Shown here piece by piece: positions 11,102 through 21,122 of a DNA stretch of 41,386 nt (its first letter is position 1; each line of letters begins with the position of its first letter). The position numbers and the translations under genes were made by a program. Origin of the DNA: Pleurotus djamor (lineage: Eukaryota > Basidiomycota > Agaricomycetes > Agaricales > Pleurotaceae); the NCBI GenBank assembly GCA_029747585.1, contig JAPEVF010000367.1, positions 3,099 to 44,484 on the forward strand, given 5' to 3'. The notes under the pieces were generated by a model. The model saw only the letters and a list, made by a program, of their open reading frames with translations, was not told the DNA's origin and did no database searches.

Positions 11102-13842
11102 ATGCAGCCCGTTGACAAGCAACAGTCGCTCCTTCCCTTGTTCGACCAAAAGCAGAATCGCAGCCGACCCGTAGCTGGCATCGCTGCCTCCATCTGGGCT
11201 CCGCAGCCTCTCCCATCCGACACGACCTGGCCAGCCGCGATGGACGCCTTCTCTCGCACCTTCGAGCGCGACGTCCAGGACACCGCTCCGGCGTCGTTTG
11301 ACCATCGCAACCCGTTGCTGGGCCCAACCCGCGAAGACGTCTTCGGTCAAGTTGAGAAGAAGCTCGTCGGCGCGATTGGCGATGGCCGCAAGAAAGCCAG
11401 CCCTGTCTTCGAGGATATGGTCAGTTTTTGCGTTTTTCGATAGCATATATGCGCTCAAAATTCACGTTTTTGCATGTAGCATGTCGAGCAGCTGCTCCGT
11501 ACCCTTAATCTTAATTCTCCGGCACCTGCCGCTGAACGCCCTTCGTTGAATCTAAACTTCGACTGCAATTCTTCTACATCTCCGGATTTTTCTCCTGCTT
11601 CAGTTGCCTCTGTTCTCTTGACCCCGACCGACCTCTCCCCGGCCCGGGCGTCTTTCGATGCAAAAAGCCAACTTGCCTACGATTTTCAGACTTTGCCGTA
11701 TGTACAAGCGCAACCTTCCTCCTTATTTGAACCAACTACTCCGACCCGCAATTTCGAAAATCTTACTTCATCTCACTCACCGACTTATCGTGCTACCCAT
11801 CTTCCCGCATCTTTCTCTTCCTCCCCCACCGCCGCCTTCCCCTACTATGACCTATACTCTCAGCACTCGCCTGCTGCGCAGTTGTCTCCGCAAAACATGC
11901 TCACGACTCCCCCTCAGCGAAGGGTCGACCTCAGTCGTCTTGCTCAGGTGGACTGGCGTTCCCTCCAAGCGCAGGCCCAGGGTCCTCTCCAACAGTTCGT
12001 CCCTCCAGCGAACTGGCTCCGGACCGAGGAGAAAGCAACCCCGGACTTTGTTCCAAGTGCCACGGCTCGCCAAGAATCCACGTCGCGCCATTCTGCTGCC
12101 TACAAGTCGTCCCCTTCCCCCGCTGTAACCAATGAGGTATGCAGTCTTTGTCCGCGTTTGTAGATTAACCCACTCACATCCCGTCATTAGCCTATCAACT
12201 TCTTGTCGTTGCTCCACCCCTCATCTTCGCCGCCGTATCTGGTATTCGTCAATCGCATCATCAAATCGTCGGACCAGCAGGCTTCCATCTTCCTTCAACA
12301 AAAGCTCAAGGTGGCCGATGCCGAGGAAAGGACCAAAATCGTCGAAGCTATCTGCTCGCGCGGATACGAAATGATGGCTCACCGGTCAGTTCATTCCAAC
12401 TCAGTTTGGTCGTCGCTCACAACCTTTCCCATTCAAAGGTTCGGAAATTGGGCCGTTCAGAGGTGCCTCGAAGCAGCTTCCACCTCCGAAGAGCGACGCA
12501 AAATCGTGGCCTGCATGAGGTACGTTATACCCTCTTTTTTATGCAAAACCCGGAACTGACGTAGTGTTTAAAGGGGACGTGTCGTCGATTTGGCCACTAA
12601 TTGCTATGGATGCCATGTGTTACAGAAAGCTCTAGACTGCGAGGAAGACATCCGCTTGCTCATCGTATCCGAACTCCTCCTTCACGATCCCGCATCTACG
12701 CTTGTCAACAAGCATGCCTCTCATGTATGGAGTAAGGTAAGGTTCAGTTTCTTTCCGAGTACCGATGTGAAGGGTACTCAGCAAACGTAAACTAGATAAT
12801 GGAACTCACTTGGACACCTCCTGCGCCACCCATCTTTGCCTAGTAAGTCGTCCTTTTTCCCATCTTGTAATCTTGATCTCATTTTCCATTTCACCCCCAC
12901 TTCCCCACTTCAGTGTCAACAAGTCGTTGCAGGGTAAATGGGCTTCGCTCGCCTGCCACGAAACAGGGTCGCTCGTCGTTCAGGTACGTACAATATGCTG
13001 TTGATGCCTCTTGAATAGTCCGTGTCTAACTATGTGCTTAACAGCATGCCTTCGAGAACCTGGAGGACGCCGCAAAGGATGGAATCGTAGACGAGCTCCT
13101 CAATCAAGGCGCTTCCACCTTCAGCGAAGTGGCTAAAAACCAATGGGGATCTTACTGCATCCAGCACAGTATGTCCACCAGCCTTCGCTTTTCTGGAATC
13201 TTCCTGAGCTGACCTGACCGGTACCGTAGTCCTGGAACACGGCTCAGATAAGCATCGCCAAATGGCCTTGGATCATCTGGTTCACGGTCTGCTCGAGTTC
13301 TCGACCAATGAGCAGGGTGCGAAGTCAGTCGCAAAGGCCCTCAAGGAAGGAGGCAAAGATACCGTCGACAAAATCATAAAGAGGATGTGTGAGCCATCCA
13401 AAGGGTAAGTTTCGCATGTCGTTGTTTCTATTCTTGTTCTCTAACCTCACGTACAATTTCCAGCGCCCGCAGGGCTATGATTGTGGACCTGGCGTTGTCC
13501 GTCACGGGCAGTCAATTGATCGCAAACGTTCTGCCAACTGTGTGTCAAAGTCTAATACTGTATCACTCGATCCTGATGCTCATCATTATTGTTGTCTAGG
13601 CTGATAAAGAGCAGCGTGCCCTTCTTTACGACTGCATCCGCGGTCACATTGTCACCCTTCGTGGGTGCAAGACGGGCTCCAAGGTCATCTGGTTGTTGTA
13701 AGTCATCCGTCCCCTTGTTCTTGATGGGGACTGACGTCCTTTGCGACCACAGCGACCGAATGGTACGCAGCTCAGCCGCATTCCCTCCCCGATCTTGACC
13801 TCATGCCTTGCCCTCCCCTAGCGCGCATACTATGGCTATTGA
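11102..13842 (+). CDS. Pumilio-family (PUF) RNA-binding protein, 13 exons
   Basis: Exons read 11102-11419, 11480-12136, 12191-12384, 12439-12519, 12574-12736, 12796-12842, 12914-12983, 13045-13168, 13230-13404, 13464-13539, 13600-13697, 13753-13762 and 13822-13842. They sum to 678 codons (677 residues). Residues about 1-325 are a low-complexity Ser/Pro/Thr-rich tail. Residues about 326-677 form the PUF domain, with helical repeats carrying cores such as NWAVQR, GCHVLQK, GSLVVQ, GSYCIQH, GAKSVAK, GSQLIAN and GSKVIW, and a WLFDRM-RAYYGY end. PUF proteins bind 3' UTR elements and control mRNA stability and translation in the cytoplasm. The tail reminds me of the Jsn1/Puf2-like fungal subgroup, but I see no RRM. 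An in-frame ATG at 11027 is possible; 11102 was preferred because it opens directly on the protein-like MQPVDKQQ sequence. It converges with the thioesterase gene. Confidence 0.93.
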
Positions 13843-14710
13843 ACATGGTCCTTCCTCGCCGACGCCGTCTTTGTCTTCCGATCCTTCGTTCTCTCGCATG
13901 TCTCCCTGCTTCTCCTTCATCTTCTTCAGCAAAAGAATCGTCCAGCATATCATCAAAAAACCATTCGTCATAGATACTTATCCTCTCTTCAAACCATTTT
14001 CAAGCATGTTAATTTTCATTCTCGCCGAACCGTCGACTTAAGTTGGCGGTCTTCGTGTATCTCTCGGATCATCTTCAAGAAAACGGCTCCCATCATCGCA
14101 AAACAAAACACTCAATAACGCAATTTCTTCTCAAGCCTCCAGGCCTTTCGCCGTCGTCTTCAACATTGCATCCCCTCCAAGCTTTCGTACCTTGCATCGA
14201 CCTTCATCTTTCGTCTTTCTTCTAAACCTTTTTATGACTCATCTTTCCGCCTTGTTGTCCCTGCGCTTTATTATACTACCCTACGATCTTGCTCGACAAG
14301 ACGGACACGCTTGGTGAAGCACCGTCTTATTTTTATACCGTATGCCATCATCCTTTGCAGTTACCAGTTCCCCGCTTCATGCGTGTGCTTTTGTACGCGT
14401 CCATGGACTTTCATGCATCCTCGCCCACAACTCGTAACATCGTATCATAGCTGTATCCAGTACATATACTATCTCACTGTCATTTCTTTATGTTATACAC
14501 CATCCTGTCATGTACGATACTGCACATATTTGTAACTTGTCTTTCGAGGCACCACATACGCGAAGACTGAATTCTACACGGTGCCTTGACCCAAAGGAAA
14601 ATCTACGATGAGTATAGCAACGTCAAGAGGTTATGGCTATGGTTGTAACGTATTGGAGATCTAAGGGTGTCCGAAGAGATAAATACGGTGCCATAAGCCT
14701 GAGGAGCGGC
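13843..14710. other. Convergent intergenic region and 3' UTRs
   Basis: This 868-nt gap separates the stop codons of the Pumilio gene (plus) and the thioesterase gene (minus). It is pyrimidine-rich on the Pumilio strand. No coding frame is convincing. It probably holds the long Pumilio 3' UTR and the short thioesterase 3' UTR. I could not pick a clear polyadenylation signal. Confidence 0.6.
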
Positions 14711-15944
14711 TTATCGGTGCTTGAAGGTGTCATCATGAGGACCCTTCATCTTCTCTCCATCTGCGAGCAGCACGGGCTCTTTTGAATGGTCAGGTTCACC
14801 CATGGCATGTTTGAGCATTTCGGGCTTGAGTAGTTTGGCGTATCGAGGCTGGACGAACAAGGCTCTGATAGAAAGCGATGAGTTACGTTACGAAGGAGGA
14901 AAAGTATCCATAGTAAACTCACGTAGCTTGAACGAGGATGTTTCCGTTCAAGTCTTCGACCATTCCTTCAACCTGAACTTTGCGTCCTTGCTTAGACACC
15001 AGCTTGGTTTTGATGAGGACGAACTGAAAAAGTAAGAAGTAAGGGTAAGACGGAGTCAGCACGAGGGCAGATGACGGAGAAAGCAAGGGTAAAGAACAAG
15101 GTGACTGTTACTTACTTGGTCGGCGCGTGTAGGAGCTTTGTAGTTGACAGTGAGCGAGGCGGTGACGCCGACTTTGTCTGGGAGATTACTTATAGCCTAT
15201 TCAGCAACGCGATTTCAAAGTTAGTCTGAGATCAAAAGAACAGGTGGGTAAGCATACCTGGCGACCAAGAGCTTCATCCAGCAGCGTCGCTAGTAGTCCA
15301 CCATGGACAATTCCATCATGGCCGCAAAGTCCCCTCCCCAGGTGAACCCAAAGATACGCTTCCGACTCATCTTTGCGGACTCGAATGAGAGGTGGTAATG
15401 CGAGACGACCAGGTCCACGAAGAGCTCCAGCAGTGAGATTATTCACGCGTCTTTCTTCTGGATAATTCTGGTATGGGCGCGTCTCATACCACCCATGATC
15501 CTCTCTCGTACCCACTTCCCCTCCAGACGTCGCGGGCGACGAAGGTATCAGAGAAGCCGAAGAAGGAGGTGGCGGGTTCGATCTATGCTCGCGCACAGTT
15601 TCCAAATTCTGCAAGCTGTTCTCCAAGTTACTCGTATAGGTTTTAGATTCCTCCGAGTCGGGGTCTCTCGGAGGTGGAGGCGCTACACGAGGGAAAAGTA
15701 ATGTGAATGGAGATGGTGGAAAGATGGCGCCGAGGGTGTATGATCCTAGGGCGACGACCGAGGCGAGCGCGATGGTTGCTTTCGTTGATAGACCTCTGCT
15801 CGCTGTCGGGGGCGGTGATGTCGAGCTGTACCAGCGCTGCGATGGGATACGCTGCGAAGGGCGTTTAGGCGGCAGAGTGTGGAGGGCACGACGCAGAGAC
15901 AGCGACCTGGTGCTCGTGCTCATCGTTCCCGACAGCGAGTACAT
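14711..15944 (-). CDS. Mitochondrial hotdog-fold thioesterase (PaaI/THEM4-like), 4 exons
   Basis: Exons (minus) 15944-15258, 15196-15116, 15023-14923 and 14864-14711 give 341 codons (340 residues); introns are 61, 92 and 58 nt. The N-terminus is rich in Arg and Ser without acids for about 40 residues, like a mitochondrial presequence. It is followed by a hydrophobic segment (about residues 55-75, TIALASVVALGSYTLGAIF), suggesting inner-membrane anchoring. The hotdog core starts with the signature HGGLLATLLDEALG (H214, D223), continues with VGVTASLTVNYKAPT and ends with a GRKVQVEG strand. In this family the HGG...D/E motif hydrolyses acyl-CoA thioesters. A second in-frame ATG at 15923 could be the true start. 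The substrate is not predictable from sequence alone. Confidence 0.9.
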
Positions 15945-16683
15945 GTACTAGTAGGGAGCAGACTGAGGAAGGGATCAAGAAGTTTGCCGGACTTGTGTTT
16001 GCAAAGTGCCATGTTGACCACGCAACCTCGGAATCAGATTTCGTGCGTCATTCGGTAATTCTCCGGTCCGACATCACCTGACCAACTCCTATCCCGTAAT
16101 AGGGAGCAAATTTTGAGGCAGATCCATGGACCTCCAGGTCAGTACTCAGTTCTCCATCAAACAGCTCCCAAAAGCCCACTCAAAGCAAAATTGGAGTAGC
16201 TCAGCCCAAGCTCGGCCCCCTCAAAGTAAGCGACCACACGTAGGATTGGTGCGGAAATTTTGCACACACTGGGCAACATCATTGATAAGTTTTTGAACTG
16301 GATGGGTGCCCAAGCTTCCACGAGCGATCGCCGGCATCCCCGAATTCCCAACAACCGAGCCCACCACAGCGTCTACACTGAAGGATTAGAAACATCGAGC
16401 CGTTGGTGTCGGATGCACTGAGGTTATTGTCTGAATGGGTCGCTCCGGGAATCGAAGATATGGGGTCGACGCTGTGGTACTGCAATGCCGCCATGAGAGG
16501 GAGGTCAAGCTATAAGTTGTGCGCAGCACTTCGGGCCCAACTGTTATTCTCGACGTATGTATGCGTGTAGATATCGAAGATTATTTGAAACTAAGGATTA
16601 TACGAGAGAGGTCAGAATTACTAGGTCAAGTAAAGAAGCCACGGGTACCCGTGCTTATTATTAGTTGAATGTCAATTGTTGAT
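15945..16683. other. Intergenic region upstream of the thioesterase
   Basis: This 739-nt gap lies between the thioesterase start and the P450 stop, which are on the same strand. It should contain the thioesterase promoter and the P450 3' end. Short frames exist (for example 16279-16494, minus, 71 codons with a CRRCGG cluster), but none matches a family or joins to another exon. Confidence 0.5.
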
Positions 16684-18714
16684 TCAGGCAGACGATCGAG
16701 GTGTAATTTTAACGTCGAATGGTACGATATGGCTGTCAATGGGGGTTAGGTCCATGGGTCAACGAGGAAGTACAACGGCGTTTAACGTACCTAGTTATTG
16801 CAGTTGTGAAATCAATCACCGGTTTTCCTGTGCCGGCATATGCGATGTCGAATTTCGATAAGATGCCCGCCATCGTGAGGAGCATGGTGGTTTCAGCAAA
16901 TTGAACGCCTGATCAATACAAAAATCAATCATCACTTGTTTCCATAAAGGTGATGTTTACTACGTACCAGGGCATGTCCGACGACCAAAGCCGAAGCAGT
17001 ACGCGCGAGGATCAGGCTGTGGGTCAGATTTGTCGCAAAGATCGTTATCGACGAAGCGACTGGGGTTGAAGGCCTCTGGATCTGGGTAGGTGGTTGGGTC
17101 GTGTGTCACAGCCCTAGAGAGCTGTATTGAGCAGATGGTCATGGGATATCATGGCGAAATCAAGCTTACCATACGTTGGCGATGATTGTACTACCAGCTG
17201 GAAGCTGGTATCCAGCATATTCGTCGTCCTTTGTGACCATGTGAGGCAGAGCTAGGACACCATCAGTCAATGAGAACAAGTGTGGGTCCAAGGAACGACG
17301 TCACGCACCAAGATTTGAAATGGGCGCGTACCGTAAAACCTCCTTCAAGATAGCCAACAGGTACTTCAGTTCGTTAAGGTCCGAAGCCTTTGGTACCCGA
17401 TCAGACTTGTCGCGATGCTTGACAAGTTCATCAATCTCTCTTTGTGCCCGGCGTTGAACATCCGTATGGACGGACATGAGAAGGACAAATGAAATGATCG
17501 CGGAAATAGTCTGGGGTAGAAGCGGCGCGCCCGCCGGTCAGTTTCATTATGCAGGATAATGGGAATGAACAACTCACCGTATCAGTCGCGCCTGCGTACA
17601 AGCCGCCAGCTGTCCATTTGATTATTTGTTCATCTTCAGCCTCTACCAGAGTGCGTCCATCGGGCTTTAATAACCTGGAAGTGAATGAGTCGACCTGGCG
17701 ACCGGATTCCTAGAGATGCGGAGAGGTTAGATGTTGTGGATAGAACGACGGGGACATGGTAGTCACCATTTGGGTCTTAACCCAACGATGTGGGACGTCT
17801 GATAGATCCTGTAGCTTTGTTCTCCATGCTTCGCCCTGGCGCTTGAAATGAGCACCAGGGAACCACGACGGGACGAAGCGCACTGTAATGGACAATGAGA
17901 AACAGTGAAGCTACGCTCATCGAATGGAAGTACTCACAGAGAGGGAAGTAATCTACCATCCAGCGCCCTGGCGCTAACGCGTATCCAGATATTTGTGCCG
18001 CCTCCTCGGCAACACCAATGAAGAAATCATTCTCATCGCGGATGTCGTAGCCGTATGCCATTTTCATTATGACTGCGGCGGCATTCCTATGGGGTTAATC
18101 AACGTTAATTGGGTTTCCAGAGACTGCTTAAGGCACGGAGCTTACCGGCGTATGTGCTTTTGGAAGTTTGAAGGACTGCGTTGGAACCCGTCCAACAGCT
18201 TGGCAACTTCGGTTTCCAAAAGGTCATGATAGTTGGGAAGGGCACGGATTCCGAGTCCGCTTTGGAGGAGCTTGCGATAACGCTTATGATGGTCGTGTGA
18301 TGACGAGATGTTGAAGACTGAGTTTTGTCGGTCGCAGAGAACGTGGTACATCCAAGACCTTGGACGATCCGAGTAGATATGGGCCCTTTTATTAAGAAGC
18401 TCGTGGATGACCTCGCGATTATTAAGGACTATAGTAGTCTTATTGTAAACTCGAAAAGAAATTAATGGCTCTGTAGGAAACGACAATGAGACGAGTGTAG
18501 ACAGGGCGTTCAAACTGGACTAGCCTCCGTAATATTCGCTCCACTGAGCATACGTTCTCCAGGGCTTCGTCCTCGGGAGTTGGTCTTTCGCTCCGGCCAG
18601 TAGACTGCCTTTTGGACCTGGGGGAAGGGGAAGTGACGATCTCGCCAATACCTTATAGACACGAAGACATATTAAGATGAGTATAATGAACAAGAACGAG
18701 AAAAGGGATAACAT
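16684..18714 (-). CDS. Cytochrome P450 monooxygenase, 10 exons
   Basis: Exons (minus) 18714-18525, 18470-18146, 18086-17938, 17882-17767, 17709-17578, 17510-17309, 17251-17170, 17113-16968, 16908-16791 and 16732-16684 total 503 codons (502 residues), normal for the family. An N-terminal hydrophobic anchor (MLSLFSFLFIILILICL) and the hinge PLPPGPKG indicate an ER-bound enzyme. The I-helix AGATDTT (299-305), the ExxR motif EVLR (361-364), FNPSRF and the heme loop FGFGRRTCPG (Cys446) are all intact. The layout and the VPSWFPG motif resemble the large basidiomycete group often annotated as O-methylsterigmatocystin oxidoreductase-like, but the substrate is unknown. The first intron (18524-18471) begins with GC instead of GT. 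If it is not spliced, an in-frame TAG at 18520-18522 truncates the protein. An upstream in-frame ATG at 18750 is less likely as start because the hydrophobic anchor begins at 18714. Confidence 0.9.
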
Positions 18715-18749
18715 GGAAACAGACTGAAACCGTAGACTTACATAGCTCA

Positions 18750-19095
18750 AAAACCTTCTTATATATATTCAAGGGTGGGGCAACCCCAAAGGATCTCGAG
18801 ATTCCGAGCATGGAGCCAAGGAAACGGTTATCTGCGACACCCAACGGATTATTACTGATTCATAATGAATGATCTGGTCAAATGTAGCTTTACCTCCTGC
18901 ATTGGCGTAGTAGGTCATGTCCCTGATGCCCTCCGAGGATAGATTCAATCCCGAATGGGTCTTTCGTTCACGTGGAGGTGCTGGAAACCGATCAGACTCG
19001 GGTGTATCCAGTCATCGAAAAGGAAATCCTGTGCACAGAAGGACGTCCAGAAGTCGTGCCGGTGACGCATCTCCCATGCTAAGACCGGATTCCGA
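18750..19095 (-). CDS. Unassigned coding-like exons upstream of the P450
   Basis: On the P450 strand, one segment reads FCAQDFLFDDWIHPS (about 18985-19060). Another reads DNRFLGSMLGISRSFGVAPP and NIYKKVFEL (about 18740-18845). They can be joined through a 62-nt intron (GTAAAG donor, GTCGCAG acceptor), after a tight 41-nt removal that is less certain. The reading frame runs into the P450 leader, with a GTAAGT donor (about 18744) only 30 nt before the P450 ATG. This may be the end of a small upstream gene, an alternative first exon, or a relic. I do not recognise the protein. Confidence 0.3.
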
Positions 19096-19099
19096 GTGC

Positions 19100-21122
19100 T
19101 ATCTATAACCGAATTCTGGTTGGTTAGAAATCATCTAGCAAAATATGTCGAAAAAAAACATACAACTTTGCACATGTGCTGAGTCATCCATGAAAACGTC
19201 GACGCATACCCACCTGAGCCAGCGTGCCTATGACCGCCTCTCTGGTGGACAAACCTCGTCCCACAACAGCGCCGAAGTGACCGATAATAGTCACTTCGAC
19301 ACACAACCCTTGACCGGACCATAGGACTGCGCGCGCCCGCTGAGTCAAGCAGGGCTCAACAAAAACGGAGCTGGGATGAAGAGAGTGCGCTATACGACAT
19401 CTCGGACACTGCATAAGACTGTTATAAGCGCATCGTGATCGTGATGCCCCATTGGCAACAATGGCAGTAGACTGAGTTGATGGTCGAGTTTCAAGTTGGA
19501 ACAAACGCGTCAGCGCCAAGTTTCAATTTTAGACGCTAGACAGGGGCGGCTCCTAAGCCCTGGATGGGTTAGGCATTCGCAGTCGACCGCTTTCAACTTG
19601 GTTTAGCCTATTAACCTCTTGATCCATCAGATCTGACCATTGAAATCGTCTTCAAATCCCTCTATAGTCAAGTCCCTCAAGCTAATCGTGAAGTGCTACG
19701 TAGCACTCGCCCTTCAGGAGGAGGTCAGTAGGTCGTCGTGGGCCTCTGCCCATTCCATGTAAACACAGCTAGAACCAAGCCGGCGGTCCAAGGGAAGCAA
19801 AATATTAGAATTCGGTCTTGTGGCAGTTTGTGGGTGCGTCATTGAAACAATGAAACACGAGAGCCCAGAGGTACGCGGGCCTGAAACATTTTTATATTTA
19901 GATTTAGACTTACCTTTTCCAATTCTCGGTGACGCGGAGATCGTGAGCGCAGCGATAGGGAGCATTGAGAGCGATACAGCTCGTAGCTCGTTCTCGATGC
20001 TTTACACGTGAACTAGATCCTGTTTTCCGTACCAACTGAACAGAGACACCACCTCGCATCGTGTTCATACCGGGCGTATGTCGTAGGAGTTCAGAGGCTG
20101 CACTGCCAATGATTTCTGTACATATGTGAGCGCACAGATACCGAGCACTCTTGGACCGTCACTGCCCGCATGCTCGGTTGAGTTCGCCGTTGGAATTTGC
20201 ATCAAATACTTGCGCTTGAGTCAAGGGCGAGAACTTCATGTCTGTGGTAGTCATGACTTTCCCTCACACCGCAATGTTTGAGCGTGATCAAGGGCTCATG
20301 CGATAGCGAAGTATCTCACAGAGTACCACAGGTTCCGTCAACGCCTTTCCCAGCCCACGGGTTCGCCGTGCAGCTGCCTATGGTCAAGGCGGGATAGAGC
20401 AATCCAAAGCCCGGTTGTGTAAGTGCCTATATTTTTTCTGCAATGCGCGGTAGCTAATTATAAAAAGCCGCCATATAATTAGAACGGTGTCACTAACCAG
20501 GAGTTGTACCGGAAACTGGGTTATTTCGGTAGCCTTTCCGAGACCAAGGTCTCAAGCGGGCATCTACCAGCCAAGTATCCAGACCAACACCAACTGGTCA
20601 CCTGCTCCAACCCTCAGAGCCCAGCAACACAGGTGTCGTACGATAAGAAACTTGTAATAACCCTTGGAATCTTCTAGTCGCCGTTAGCACCGACGAGTGC
20701 GGTATGAATATCCTCGGCTCAACAGGTAGTAAGACTTATGAGGACTTCAGGACCGATCCACCGAATGTCCCGCAGCTTAGAAAAACAAGAGGAATATAGA
20801 ATCCAGGCGGAAATATGGACCAAAGGAGGCAAATGGTCAAAGATGGGGTTTTCTCGAATGGACTGGGCCTCGGAGAACACGGTCGTCGACACAGCGAAGG
20901 CGAGAGCTGGTTGCAAAGTTTGAAAGTGGACATCTCGGGGCGTATAAATATGATTTGTCGAGCTGGAACCATCCTAGCATGAACGGTGTCGACGGCGCTG
21001 TTTCCTTCTGCTTAAGAAGTAAAGGAGTAAACCCCTCTCAACTCCTAGTTATGGTCTCCAATTCAAGTCTCCAGGCTACTTCTCCGGCACGTATGGAGCG
21101 TGAATGTTATCGACATATACTA
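19100..21122. other. Two kilobases without a recognised gene
   Basis: Only short frames occur (for example 19184-19519 and 20719-20972, minus), without family motifs. A perfect 9-bp inverted repeat (19273-19281 with 19290-19298, 8-nt spacer) could form a hairpin. A TATAAAAA string lies at 20459-20466 with no gene following it that I can support. Confidence 0.45.
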
